This document shows positions 37,254-48,034 of a stretch of DNA of 64,000 nucleotides, in pieces. Source of the DNA: DATEDA01 sp963744255 (lineage in GTDB: Bacteria > Pseudomonadota > Gammaproteobacteria > Burkholderiales > SG8-39); contig CAVUSZ010000041.1 in NCBI GenBank assembly GCA_963744255.1, positions 124,001 to 188,000 of the forward strand, in the 5' to 3' direction. Each line of letters opens with the position of its first letter. The first letter of the stretch is position 1. The notes under the pieces were generated by a model. The model did not search any database. It was not told the DNA's origin and saw only the letters and a list, made by a program, of their open reading frames with translations. Made by a program: the position numbers and the translations under genes.

Positions 37254-37489
37254 GAAGATCAGCGGGCGCTGCGAACCAACGCCCGCTTCGTCGTAGAGAG
37301 CCCGCGGAAAGAAACGGGCAGCTGGGTGTTCCGCCAGAGGAGCGACCGGAACGGTTCTTGCGGGGGCACGGCCTCATCGCTAGGTTCCGGCAAGCGGGTG
37401 AACGATCGAGGGGGGCCGCACCCCCCTTGGATTGCCCCTGGGCGGCGCAACGCCCTGCGGGAGCGGGGTGTTGCGAAGGTCGTTGACGA
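37254..37489 (+). ncRNA. Long structured leader of dnaG
   Basis: About 235 bases without a recognisable gene precede the dnaG start. Successive complementary pairs are visible: AGCGGGCG/CGCCCGCT right after the putative transcription start, GCCCG/CGGGC, ACCG/CGGT, GGGGGG/CCCCCC (near 37411-37427) and GGGCG/CGCCC (near 37440). An open frame from 37152 (113 codons) ends with TGA overlapping the dnaG GTG, so a coupled leader peptide is also possible, although GC-rich DNA easily leaves such frames open. It could be a regulatory leader limiting primase, but GC-rich sequence also folds by chance. Confidence 0.3.
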
Positions 37490-39307
37490 GTGATCCCAGA
37501 CGCCTTCAAACACGATCTTCTCAACCGCGTCGACATCGTCGACGTGATCTCGGCGCGGGTGCAGCTCCGCAGGGGCGGCGCCAATTGGGTCGGGCTGTGC
37601 CCGTTCCATGGCGAGAAGACCGCGTCCTTCACGGTGAGCCAAGCGAAGCAGTTCTATCACTGCTTCGGCTGTGGCGCGCACGGCAACGCGATCGGTTTCC
37701 TGATGGAGTACGGCGGCCTCGGCTACGTCGAGGCGGTCAAGGAGCTTGCCGAGAGCGTCGGGCTCGAGCTTCCCGAGCTTCGCAGCGAGCGCACCGTGAA
37801 ACCCGCCGCGGACGGCCCGGACCTCTACGAGCTGCTCGCTCGAGCGGCTCGGCACTACCGCGAGTGCCTCAAGGGCTCGCCGCGCGCGATCCAGTATCTG
37901 AAGGGCCGCGGCCTCACCGGCAAGACCGCCGCGCGATTCGGCATCGGCTATGCGCCGGCCGGGTGGCAGAACCTCGCCGCGATCTTCCCGCGCTACGAGG
38001 AGAGGGCACTCGTCGAGTGCGGACTCGTCGTCGAGAACGACGGCAAGCGCTACGACCGGTTCCGCGACCGCGTGATGTTTCCGATCCTCAGCCAGCGCGG
38101 CATCGTGGTCGGCTTCGGCGGGCGCGTGCTCGAGGACGATGACGGTCCGGCTGCGGGGGAAGGGAAGGGGCCCTCCGGTCCGAAATACCTGAACTCGCCG
38201 GAGACCCCGGTCTTCGAAAAGGGCCGCGAACTCTACGCGCTCCCGCAGGCGCGCGATGCGATCCGCGCGGCGGGCCGCGTGCTCGTCGTCGAGGGCTACA
38301 TGGATGTGGTGATCCTCGCCGAGCACGGCGTCGAGAACGCGGTCGCGACGCTCGGCACGGCGACGACGCCCGCGCACGTGCAGAAGCTCCTGCGTCAGGC
38401 GGAGGAAGTCGTCTTCTGCTTCGACGGCGATGCCGCCGGCCGGCGCGCGGCCTGGCATGCGCTCGAGGTGAGCCTCGAAGCGCTCTCCGACCGCAAGGCG
38501 GTCCGGTTCCTGTTCCTGCCGGCCGAGCACGATCCCGACAGCTACGTGCGCGCCCACGGCCGCGAGGCGTTCGAGCGCGAGCTGAAGGCGTCGCAGCCGC
38601 TGTCGGCATTCCTGCTCGCGACGCTCACTGCCCGCGGCGATCTCTCGTCGCTCGAGGGCCGTTCGCGTCTGATCGCCGATGCGAAGCCGCTGTTGAAGCG
38701 GATCGCGGCGCCGGCGCTCCGCGTCCAGCTCGTGAAAGCGCTCGCCGAGGCTGCGGCGATGGCGCCGGTCGAGGCGGCGCGGCTGCTCGAGGTGCGCGAC
38801 GAAACGATCACCAATTGGGGGCGCCCGACGCCGCAGCGGGCGGACCGGACGGCGCTCGCGATCGATGCCAGAGTCGAGCGGGAGCTGACCGCCTGCCTGC
38901 TCGCCGCGCCGGAGCTGGCGAAGGACCTCGATTTCAGCTGCCTCGACACGTCGCGGCCCGAGGCGAGCACCGTCGGGGAGTTGGCAACCTTCCTTCAGAA
39001 CCGGCCCGAGGTCGGGAACGTCGCGGGGGTGCTCGAGGCGTTTCGCGATTCGGCCCACGAGCGGAACCTGGCGGCCGCCGAGCGCGTCTTACTCGAGTTG
39101 CAGCTGGATCGCGATGCGGCCACCGCGGTCTTTCGGGACGCCCAACTTAACCTTCTGAATCGCCTCAGGAAAGCGCGTCACTCGGCGCTCGCCGAGCGGG
39201 TGCGCGCGGGCCTTGCGACCGATGCCGAGCGCGCCGAATACGTGCAGCTCTCCGGGGCCCGCACGGCTTTGAATTCGCGTCCCGAGCCCTCACCTAACTC
39301 GCTATAA
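37490..39307 (+). CDS. dnaG: DNA primase
   Basis: The enzyme that makes RNA primers at the replication fork. The 605 residues contain the N-terminal zinc ribbon (LCPFHGEKTASFTVS with HCFGCGAHGNAI, ligands Cys-His-Cys-Cys), the RNA-polymerase domain (YLKGRGLTGKTAARFGIGYA), the Toprim site with Glu in VLVVEGYMDVVILAEHGVEN and Asp pair in FCFDGDAAGRRAAW, and a divergent C-terminal helicase-binding domain. The start is GTG at 37490, giving the standard MIPDAFKHDLLNRVDIVDVI N-terminus. rpoD follows after 44 bases. Confidence 0.96.
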   Translation: MIPDAFKHDLLNRVDIVDVISARVQLRRGGANWVGLCPFHGEKTASFTVSQAKQFYHCFGCGAHGNAIGFLMEYGGLGYVEAVKELAESVGLELPELRSERTVKPAADGPDLYELLARAARHYRECLKGSPRAIQYLKGRGLTGKTAARFGIGYAPAGWQNLAAIFPRYEERALVECGLVVENDGKRYDRFRDRVMFPILSQRGIVVGFGGRVLEDDDGPAAGEGKGPSGPKYLNSPETPVFEKGRELYALPQARDAIRAAGRVLVVEGYMDVVILAEHGVENAVATLGTATTPAHVQKLLRQAEEVVFCFDGDAAGRRAAWHALEVSLEALSDRKAVRFLFLPAEHDPDSYVRAHGREAFERELKASQPLSAFLLATLTARGDLSSLEGRSRLIADAKPLLKRIAAPALRVQLVKALAEAAAMAPVEAARLLEVRDETITNWGRPTPQRADRTALAIDARVERELTACLLAAPELAKDLDFSCLDTSRPEASTVGELATFLQNRPEVGNVAGVLEAFRDSAHERNLAAAERVLLELQLDRDAATAVFRDAQLNLLNRLRKARHSALAERVRAGLATDAERAEYVQLSGARTALNSRPEPSPNSL

Positions 39308-39308
39308 T
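39303..39308 (+). promoter_or_regulatory. -10 box for rpoD at the end of dnaG
   Basis: A perfect TATAAT overlaps the dnaG stop codon, 44 bases before the rpoD ATG. No good -35 hexamer is visible at 16-18 bases upstream (the sequence there is TCCCGA-like), so activity would depend on other elements. Internal rpoD promoters are known in this operon in other bacteria. Confidence 0.45.
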
Positions 39309-39351
39309 CACCGGCTTTTTTTCCTCCTATCGCCTCCGAGGAACGACCCAC

Positions 39352-41604
<2,253 letters not shown>

Positions 41605-41739
41605 CCGATCGGACGCGCGGCTGCGAGTTGCGGTGCCGACCAACTTCGGCCCCCTCGCGGCCGCAGTCAAGTCACGGGTAGAGCCCGGCCGCAACCACAA
41701 CAACCGATGCAACGTCGGGCAAGCTGACGTGACGGTCTG

Positions 41740-41772
41740 ACAGACGCCCCGCACGCGGGGCGTCTGTCTTTT
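41740..41772 (+). terminator. Rho-independent terminator of the rpsU-yqeY-dnaG-rpoD operon
   Basis: A perfect 12-base-pair stem, ACAGACGCCCCG (41740-41751) and CGGGGCGTCTGT (41756-41767), with loop CACG and a CTTTT tail. It lies between rpoD and gor. The 135 bases between the rpoD stop and the hairpin hold no other recognisable element. Confidence 0.93.
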
Positions 41773-41804
41773 CGCGCGGGCTGACGGAGTGAGAAGATAG
41801 CCGG

Positions 41805-43172
41805 ATGCCCGACTTCGACCACGATCTGTTCATCATCGGCGCCGGCTCCGGCGGCGTCCGTGCCGCCCGGATCGCCGCGGGCTTCGGGGCGCGCGTCGCG
41901 ATCGCTGAGCACGACCGGATCGGCGGCACCTGCGTCATCCGCGGCTGCGTGCCGAAGAAGCTGCTCGTCTACGCGGCGTACTTTCGCGAGGACTTCGAGG
42001 ACGCGGCAGGCTACGGCTGGACGCTCCCCGGCACGGCGTTTTCGTGGCCGAAGCTGATCGCGAACAAGAACACCGAGATCGCGCGGCTCGAGGGCATCTA
42101 TGTCGGGCTGCTGGAACGGGCCGGCGTGAAGCTTCTCCGCGGCACGGCGCGCGTCGTCGGGCCGAACGAAGTCGAGCTCGACGGTCGGCGGCACACCGCG
42201 AAGTACATCCTGGTGGCAACCGGCGCGGCGCCGTGGTTGCCGCATCTCCCGGGGATCGAGCACGTGATCAGCTCGAACGAAGTCTTCGAGTTAGCCGAAA
42301 TGCCGCGACGTATTGTGGTGGTCGGCGGCGGCTACATCGCCGTCGAATTCGCCGGCATCTTCAACGGGCTCGGCGCGGAGGTCACCCTGTCGTACCGGGG
42401 CGAGCAGATCCTGCGCGGCTTCGACGACGACGTCCGCCGCCACGTCGCCGAAGAGATGACGAAGAAGGGCGTCCGCATTCTCCTTCGCAACGATGTCGAG
42501 AGGATCGACCGGCAGCCGGACGGCTCGCTGAAGGTGGGCTTTCTGGCGGACGAGGGGCCAGGCCACTTCGACGCCGTGCTCCATGCGACCGGTCGAGCGC
42601 CGAACACCCGCGATCTCGGCCTCGAAACCGCCGGTGTCGAGCTGGGCGAGGGCGGGGAGGTGATCGTCGACCGGTTCTCGGCGAGCACGGCCCCCGGCGT
42701 CTACGCGGTCGGCGACGTTACGGACCGGATCAACCTCACGCCGGTGGCGATCAGGGAAGGGCACGCCGTCGCGCTGACGCTTTTCGGCGGCCAACCCACG
42801 CCGGTCGACCACATGGACGTACCCACCGCGGTGTTCAGCCAGCCTCCGGTGGGGACGGTGGGGATGACCGAGGCCGAGGCGAGGGAGCGCTTCGCCGCGA
42901 TCGACGTCTACAAGGCCGCGTTCCGCCCGCTGAAGGCGACGCTATCGGGCCGCGACGAACGGACGTTGATCAAGCTGCTCGTCGATGCCGCGAGCCAGCG
43001 CGTCGTCGGCGCGCACATGGTCGGATCCGACGCGCCCGAGGTGATCCAGGGCGTCGGCATTGCAGTGAAGGCCGGGCTCACGAAGGCGCAGTTCGACGCG
43101 ACGGTCGGCATCCATCCGACCGCGGCGGAAGAGTTCGTGACGCTGCGGGACAAGTTCATCGCCCCCGCGTGA
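41805..43172 (+). CDS. gor: Glutathione-disulfide reductase
   Basis: An FAD enzyme that reduces glutathione disulfide with NADPH, keeping the cytoplasm reduced. The 455 residues contain the FAD site FIIGAGSGGVRAAR, the redox disulfide GGTCVIRGCVPKKLLVYA, the second nucleotide fold VVVGGGYIAVEFAGIFNGLG with downstream Arg residues (SYRGEQILRGFDDD) that select NADPH, and the C-terminal dimer motif GIHPTAAEEFVTLRDK with catalytic His-Glu. That last motif and the lack of a lipoamide-type signature separate it from lipoamide dehydrogenase. It converges on the Bug gene downstream. Confidence 0.95.
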   Translation: MPDFDHDLFIIGAGSGGVRAARIAAGFGARVAIAEHDRIGGTCVIRGCVPKKLLVYAAYFREDFEDAAGYGWTLPGTAFSWPKLIANKNTEIARLEGIYVGLLERAGVKLLRGTARVVGPNEVELDGRRHTAKYILVATGAAPWLPHLPGIEHVISSNEVFELAEMPRRIVVVGGGYIAVEFAGIFNGLGAEVTLSYRGEQILRGFDDDVRRHVAEEMTKKGVRILLRNDVERIDRQPDGSLKVGFLADEGPGHFDAVLHATGRAPNTRDLGLETAGVELGEGGEVIVDRFSASTAPGVYAVGDVTDRINLTPVAIREGHAVALTLFGGQPTPVDHMDVPTAVFSQPPVGTVGMTEAEARERFAAIDVYKAAFRPLKATLSGRDERTLIKLLVDAASQRVVGAHMVGSDAPEVIQGVGIAVKAGLTKAQFDATVGIHPTAAEEFVTLRDKFIAPA

Positions 43173-43235
43173 GCCGGGCCAGGGAACGGCGTCAGCCGCA
43201 CGGCCTGGTTCCCGGCGTTGGCCGGGATGAGGACA

Positions 43236-44204
43236 TTAATCCAGCCGTGCTCCGGTGAACCTGATCACCGGTCCCCACCGCGCCGATTCGCGCGCGATCA
43301 GTTGCCCGAACTGCTCCGGCGTCCCGCCGCCCGCCTGGATCCGGTTGCGGACGAGGATCTCGCGCACGTCCGGCGCGGCGAGCGCGTCGTTGATCTCCCT
43401 GTTGAGCCGGAGCACGATGTCGCGCGGCGTGCCGGCCGGGGCGAGGATGCCGTTCCAGCCGTCCGAGTCGAAGCCCGGCAGACCCGTCTCGGCGACCGTC
43501 GGCACTTCGGGCATCAACGGGAAGCGCTGGAGGCTCGACATTCCGATCAGCTTCACCCGCCCGCTCGGAACGTGCGGCAGCAGCACCGCCGGCGGGAGAA
43601 ACGCCGCCTGGACGTCGCCGCTCGCCACCGCCGTCGCCGCGGGAACGGCACCGTTGTACGGGATGTGCACGATGAACACCTTGGCCTCGGACTTGAGGAG
43701 CTCCATCGTGAGGTGCGTGCCGCTGCCATTCCCGAGCGAGGCGTAGTTGAGCTTCCCGGGCTGTTTGCGCGCGGCTTCGATGAACTCCGTCACGTTCGAG
43801 ATGCCGCTTTCGGCGCTCACGCCGAGCACGAACGGCTGCCCGCCCATGAGGATGACCGGCGTGAGGTCCTTCTGGACGTCGTACGGGAGCTTCGAGTAGA
43901 GGTGCGGCGCATACGCAAGCGGCCCGTTGAAGCTGTAGATCAGCGTGTAGCCGTCGGGCGCCGCTTTGGCGACTTCGCCGACGGCCACCGTGCCGCCGAC
44001 CGCCGGCCGGTTCTCGACGATGACCGGTTGCCCGAGGCGGTCGCGCAGCTTCTCCGCCACCGCGCGGGCCGGGATGTCGAGCGAGCCGCCGGCGACGCCC
44101 GAGACGACGAGCCGGACCGGCTTCTGCGGCCAGGATTGCGCTGCCGCTGCGGTGGCACCGACCGCCAGCGCGAACGCGAGTGCGAATCGAAGTCCGTTGC
44201 TCAT
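43236..44204 (-). CDS. Bug/TctC-family periplasmic binding protein (third)
   Basis: A 322-residue orphan Bug protein. The signal peptide (MSNGLRFALAFALAVGATAA) ends near AAAQSWPQ; the mature part shows VIVENRPAVGGTVAVGEVAK, LGNGSGTHLTMELL and IPYNGAVPAATAVASGDVQA. The usual PFPPGG ligand loop is replaced by VVSGVAGGSLDIPARAV, so the binding pocket may differ from the island's two Bug proteins. The upstream gene in the same direction is the broken TrpE-like gene. No transporter membrane genes accompany it. Substrate unknown, probably a carboxylate. Confidence 0.88.
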   Translation of the reverse strand: MSNGLRFALAFALAVGATAAAAQSWPQKPVRLVVSGVAGGSLDIPARAVAEKLRDRLGQPVIVENRPAVGGTVAVGEVAKAAPDGYTLIYSFNGPLAYAPHLYSKLPYDVQKDLTPVILMGGQPFVLGVSAESGISNVTEFIEAARKQPGKLNYASLGNGSGTHLTMELLKSEAKVFIVHIPYNGAVPAATAVASGDVQAAFLPPAVLLPHVPSGRVKLIGMSSLQRFPLMPEVPTVAETGLPGFDSDGWNGILAPAGTPRDIVLRLNREINDALAAPDVREILVRNRIQAGGGTPEQFGQLIARESARWGPVIRFTGARLD

Positions 44205-44284
44205 GCCTCCTCCTCCTGCGTGTTGCCGAGGATAGCAGCCGCGCGCGCTTCGGCTCTCGCCACCGCGTCGGCCAGGACCGCGCC

Positions 44285-45081
44285 TTACCGAGCGCCTCGT
44301 GGTACTCCGCTTCGGGCTCGGAGGTCGACGACGATGCGGTGCCTGGCGAGGTCCGTGGGGTTGCGGAGAAGATCCGCTTCCGCGGCCGGATCGGCCGCCG
44401 GGTTGCCGGTCGCGGGCCGCGTGCCAGCATCCGTTTCGACCCGGATGCGCCGGCCGTCAGGCTCGAGGAACGCAAGCGGCGAGCTGCCGATCAGGCTGTA
44501 GGGGCGACGGATTGGCGGCGACGCACTCGCGATAGATGTCGAGCGGATCGGCGGTCGTGGGCCTCGACAGCCCGAGCGACAGCACGGTGCCCTCGGCCAT
44601 CCCACGCCGGAGCGGTTCCCGGATGCTCGCGACCTGCTTCGAGTACTGGTCGAAAGTGGCGTCGTGCTGCCACTCGGGAGCGGGCGCCCCGGGAGGCGCA
44701 CCGCGCGAGGCGTCGGTGGTCGCCGACAGCCGGCCGAGAGCTTGCTCGAGAGCCTCGCGCGACGTCCCCGGCCGCGTGTCCACGAGCGAGGCTACGCCTG
44801 CGCGATGGTCGATCTCGACGTAGCGCACCACCGGAAGATGCAATGGCTCGGAAACGAGCCGCCCGGACTCTTGCCGGCGAGCGGCGCCGCGTTTCCCGCG
44901 TGGACGAGGAGCGGCGTCCCGGATCGGATCCCGGCGCGGACGCCGGCCGCGAACGAGCATGCCTCGACGCGAGCTTTCGAGTCGCGAGATCGAAGCGCTG
45001 GAAGATCGAGCCCGATCCGTCCGCCGCGCTGCGGGCGAGCGCGATCGGGTCGAGCGCCGGGAGTTCGAGAGGGAGCTGCAC
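44285..45081 (-). pseudogene. Chorismate-binding (TrpE-like) enzyme remnant
   Basis: Pieces of an anthranilate-synthase-component-I-like protein are spread over different frames of the minus strand. A start-like MQLPLELPALDPIALAR is followed in another frame by LHLPVVRYVEIDHRAGVASL, then TFDQYSKQVASIREPLRRGM and TADPLDIYRECVAANPSPL, and in a third by YSLIGSSPLAFLEPDGRRI, ETDAGTRPATGNPAAD and AEADLLRNPTDLARHRIVVD. These follow the order of TrpE (aldolase-like substrate loop, GTR motif). The C-terminal catalytic helix region is absent, and the gene ends about 80 bases before the Bug gene. It is dead through frameshifts and truncation. Confidence 0.7.
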
Positions 45082-45096
45082 GGGGGCAACCAGAAA

Positions 45097-45122
45097 CGAA
45101 AAAGCCCGGTCGCCCGGGCTTT
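45097..45122 (-). terminator. Rho-independent terminator of the cold-shock gene
   Basis: On the minus strand AAAGCCCGG pairs with CCGGGCTTT (45101-45122 in window numbering), loop of four, followed by TTTC. It lies 26 bases after the cold-shock stop codon and overlaps the start of the TrpE-like remnant leader. Confidence 0.88.
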
Positions 45123-45147
45123 CAAGGGAAGCGGGATTAGCCCCGCT

Positions 45148-45351
45148 TCAGAGCGGCTTGATGTTCGAAGCCTGCTTGCCTTTGGCGCCGTCCGTGACTT
45201 CGAACGAGACGCGCTGGTTCTCTTTCAGGGTCTTGAAACCTGCACCCTGGATCTGCGAGAAGTGGGCGAAGACGTCCTTGCTGCCGTCATCGGGCTTGAT
45301 GAAGCCGTAACCTTTTTCCTCGCTGAACCATTTCACGATACCTGTGCTCAT
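45148..45351 (-). CDS. Cold-shock protein, CspA family
   Basis: A 67-residue single-strand RNA/DNA-binding chaperone with one OB fold. Both RNA-binding motifs are present, KGYGFIKP (RNP1) and DVFAHFS (RNP2), in the order MSTGIVKWFSEEKGYGFIKP onward. It would melt RNA structure in the cold or during stress. AAGGAA lies upstream of the ATG. Expression is likely controlled by its strong promoter and a leader of about 140 bases, as in other csp genes where the leader refolds with temperature. Which csp paralogue it is cannot be told. Confidence 0.95.
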   Translation of the reverse strand: MSTGIVKWFSEEKGYGFIKPDDGSKDVFAHFSQIQGAGFKTLKENQRVSFEVTDGAKGKQASNIKPL

Positions 45352-45500
45352 TGCGTGACTTTCCTTGCCTGAATGAATTGATTGATGGCCTTGCGGCCCG
45401 CTTGCGAGAACTCAAGGGAAATGACGTTAGACCTGAGGTACCGCGGATTGCGGCATCGACTGACCAGCGGCTTTCGGACTTGAGGTTTCTTGCAGGGCGC

Positions 45501-45529
45501 TATATACCGCCTTGCCCGCAATCGGTCAA
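45501..45529 (-). promoter_or_regulatory. Strong sigma-70 promoter of the cold-shock gene
   Basis: Reading on the minus strand: TTGACC (complement of 45524-45529), a 17-base spacer and TATATA (45501-45506). Near-consensus spacing and boxes. The transcript would begin near 45494, giving a 5' leader of about 140 bases, long for this genome and typical of cold-shock mRNAs. Confidence 0.82.
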
Positions 45530-45604
45530 GGGTTTTCTGGCGCCCTCGGCGGAGCGCGCGGCGCGTGCTGGGGCGCCTCGTCGGCGGCAGTAGAATCGCG
45601 TCGC

Positions 45605-45678
45605 GGGCCTGTAGCTCAGTCGGTCAGAGCAGGGGACTCATAATCCCTTGGTCCCTGGTTCGAATCCAGGCGGGCCCA
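45605..45678 (+). tRNA. tRNA with anticodon CAT (probably tRNA-Ile2)
   Basis: A complete cloverleaf of 74 bases: acceptor GGGCCTG (45605-45611) pairs with CGGGCCC (45671-45677, one G-T), D-arm GTAGCTCAGTCGGTCAGAGC, anticodon loop CTCATAA (CAT at 45639-45641) and T-arm GGTTCGAATCC. The anticodon stem and the TTGG-containing variable region resemble E. coli tRNA-Ile2, which reads AUA after lysidine modification, more than initiator tRNA; elongator Met cannot be excluded. The 3' CCA is not encoded (the sequence continues ACTTTCC). A recombinase remnant reads into its 3' half from the other strand. Confidence 0.88.
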
Positions 45679-46156
45679 CTTTCCATATCAATCACTTGCG
45701 GCCCGACGTCAACCGGGATCTCGTCTGCTGCTACCGTTTTGCTACCACTCGGCGCACCGAACAGCGAATCGAGCTTGCTCGAAACGTCATCACCGACGCC
45801 TGGAATCGCGTGCGCGTAGACACCAAGCGTGATCGCGGCGGAGGCGTGGCCTAGCAGCTTCTGTACGCGCACCAGGTCGCTCCCGCTCGCGAGCAGCGTC
45901 GAGGCGTAGCCATGCCGCAGATCGTGAAAACGGACCGGGTTCTGAGGCTTGCCTTGCTCGGTCGGGAAACAAAGATCGCGTTCCGAGATCGGGCACCGAA
46001 TCTTCCAGCGCTTGAGCTCCGTGGCGAGCATCTCGGGCATGTCCACGATTCGCCGGCCGCTGGCGGTCTTGGCTCGGCGAACCTGCCTCCGGTGTATCTG
46101 CGGCGGATGTGGATCCCGTTATGTTCGGGATCTCCGAAGTCGTTCACGCGGTGCAT
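45624..46156 (-). pseudogene. Phage-type tyrosine recombinase, C-terminal remnant at the tRNA
   Basis: The minus strand encodes the catalytic half of a tyrosine recombinase: IVDMPEMLATELKRWK, RFHDLRHGYASTLLASGSDL (catalytic His-x-x-Arg), QKLLGHASAAITLGVYAHAI (His and Tyr). The upstream piece IHIRRRYTGGRFAEP is one frame over, so there is a shift near 46085, and the N-terminal DNA-binding domains and first catalytic Arg are absent. The C-terminus reads through the 3' part of the tRNA gene, ending at 45624. Islands commonly integrate at tRNA 3' ends with the integrase next to the junction; this one has lost most of its integrase. Confidence 0.8.
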
Positions 46157-46746
46157 CGTTCGTAGTGGTTCAGGACTCCGCCGAGTCTCGGGCGCCGACT
46201 GATCGGTCCATTTTGATGCTTCTCGGCGGGCCGCGGAACAAAGGATATCCGCGACGAAAGGCAGCGGACCGGCAACGTTTATTCGTGTTCACGCGCATTG
46301 CCGCCGGGGTCGAGGACCCGAGTGCTGCCGAGGCGCTGCGGTAGTGCGCACCTCTGCCGCGCGGTTACTTATGATTTCCCTTTGGTTGCGTCAAGGACCG
46401 CTCTGAGGTGGAGAGTACCGTTGAACAGCCCGCTTTGCGGCACGCCTCTCAATCTTTCCGGTCTTGGTGCATTCGCCTCGGCGGTAGAAATCTCACCTGC
46501 ACGGTCATGTTCACCTGTCATCTCGTAGATCCCGAACACCGGCGTGCGCACGCGCGCATGCGACCCCCCTTTAAGGGGGTGGTATCGCAGTGTTTCGCAG
46601 CAGAGCGACGCGAACGAGTGCAAACAAACTACGAACGCGTTCGCAGCGTTCGCACCGCTGCGTTGTCTGAAAATTGCCGCAATGAAGGCATGTCCGGAAG
46701 CGGACCCGGTGCCCCATCTGTTCGAGGAAAGCGGACTTGGTCCCGA
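46157..46746. other. Non-coding scar DNA downstream of the recombinase remnant
   Basis: About 590 bases with no gene I can support. Two features stand out: a hairpin ACCCCC/GGGGGT near 46562-46580, and a stretch near 46630-46660 where GCGTTCGCA is repeated next to the palindrome CGAACGCGTTCG. Base composition is less GC-rich than the core genes. Open frames present on both strands lack ribosome binding sites and recognisable motifs. Confidence 0.35.
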
Positions 46747-47448
46747 CTAGGCCGCAAGCCAGAGGCGCAGCGCCTGATTTACCTGGAGTGGTTTTTCCAT
46801 GGTGCTCAGGTGGCCGCAATCGTCAACTACTTCGAGTGTAGCTCCGTTAATGCCCGCAGCCATTTCCTCATGGCGATCGAGCGGCGTGAGCTGGTCCTGC
46901 CGGCCACACAGGACCAGGGTTGGGCAACTGATCGTCGCGAGCAGCGGCCGGCTCTCGACACGGCTAATGATCGCCCGCTGCTGCCGCACAAAGGCTTCCT
47001 TGCCGATACTTATCGCCATCGATTTGATGGCGTCGGTGAGCGCGGTTTCAGAAAGGCGCGAGGGATGGATGAACAGCGGCATCAACGCCTCGCTAACGCT
47101 GATTAACTTGCCGCGCTCCGCGAGTTCGATTAATTCGTTGCGCCGCTCGGTTTGCTCCGGTGTTTCGCCGCGCGCCGTAGTGTCGAGCAGCGCCAACTTT
47201 CGCACTCGCTGTGGCGCCTGTCGCATGATTTCGAGCGAGACATAGCCGCCCATCGATAAGCCGGCGAGGGCGAAGTTCTCGAACGGCGCGTCGGCCAAAA
47301 CATCGCGGGCTACGCCGGCCATGTTGGCCGAGCGAGCGTGGTCGGCGACCCACATCTCGGCGACATCCGACAAATGCTCGACCTGCGCGCGCCACAGCTG
47401 CGCGTCGCATAGCAGACCGGGAACAAGCACCAGCTTGACCTTTTCCAC
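46747..47448 (-). CDS. Alpha/beta-fold hydrolase
   Basis: A 233-residue hydrolase. It begins KVKLVLVPGLLCDAQLW with the oxyanion-hole loop, has the nucleophile elbow GLSMGGY (Ser near residue 90), the acid in VLCGRQDQLTPL and the catalytic His in DDCGHLSTMEKP. Together these form a complete Ser-Asp-His triad. The type resembles small esterases or 3-oxoadipate enol-lactonase-like proteins, but substrate is unknown. The reading frame is intact, in contrast to the remnants around it, and it is transcribed toward the recombinase remnant. Upstream ends at a low-GC, gene-poor segment. Confidence 0.87.
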   Translation of the reverse strand: MEKVKLVLVPGLLCDAQLWRAQVEHLSDVAEMWVADHARSANMAGVARDVLADAPFENFALAGLSMGGYVSLEIMRQAPQRVRKLALLDTTARGETPEQTERRNELIELAERGKLISVSEALMPLFIHPSRLSETALTDAIKSMAISIGKEAFVRQQRAIISRVESRPLLATISCPTLVLCGRQDQLTPLDRHEEMAAGINGATLEVVDDCGHLSTMEKPLQVNQALRLWLAA

Positions 47449-47530
47449 CTTGAGCCTTCGCCGGACGATTAGGGAATTCTATTGCGTTCACGGCTACGCT
47501 GTCCGAGGGGCTCAACGAAGTTCAGCCAGA

Positions 47531-47749
47531 TCCGCGCAAGAGTACGTTTTGCGTTGGTCGCCGGATGACGGGCAGTCGTTCCGGGAAATCGTGCGGCAGC
47601 AATGGAACTTCAGCCCCAACGGCGCAACCTGCGAGAGGGAAGACCATCACGTCGAGCTCCCCGCGGTCACTGTGCTCGAGTTGAGCATCATTCCAGATAC
47701 AAGCGGGGGAAATGCGTTCGCTTCTTTGGCGGAGTTGCGGCTTGCCTAA
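47531..47749 (+). pseudogene. C-terminal fragment of a discoidin-like binding module
   Basis: The frame reads SAQEYVLRWSPDDGQSFREI, IVRQQWNFSPNGAT and LELSIIPDTSGGNAFASLAE, which resembles the C-terminal carbohydrate-binding-like module found on various bacterial extracellular proteins. There is no start codon or upstream part in the same frame that fits, so it is the last 70 residues of a truncated gene. The identification rests on pattern recall and is moderate. Confidence 0.4.
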
Positions 47750-48034
47750 CCAAGCGCCCTCAAGCTCCCCGGGACCGCGTCGGGAGCAGAGGCGCATTCG
47801 GTGGTTGATTGGCCAAGACCGTCCGAAGGGGCCGGGAATCGGCGACGTAGACGAGCTCTGGTGCCCATAGTCCCGAGTTTCCTTCGCGTTACTTGCGCCT
47901 GACTTCGGAGCTACCCCTTCACCGGGTGGCTGGTCGCCGCGGAGAAGCCGCGAGTGAAGCGGAGGCGAGAGACGGACGTAGCCGGATTGAGCGGCTGACG
48001 TCGCCTCACGACGGCAGTCGAAAACGGTGTAGCT
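47750..48034. other. Gene-poor spacer
   Basis: About 285 bases between the truncated module and the BON-domain gene. No coding region, tRNA or clear terminator is visible. Short GC-rich inverted repeats near 47940-47990 (GCCGCGGAGAAGCCGCG) might be chance. Confidence 0.3.

Noticed and set aside
41605..41739. A possible tRNA directly after rpoD, as in some betaproteobacteria
   Set aside because: No cloverleaf can be drawn; there is no T-loop consensus. The CAT tRNA lies instead at 45605.
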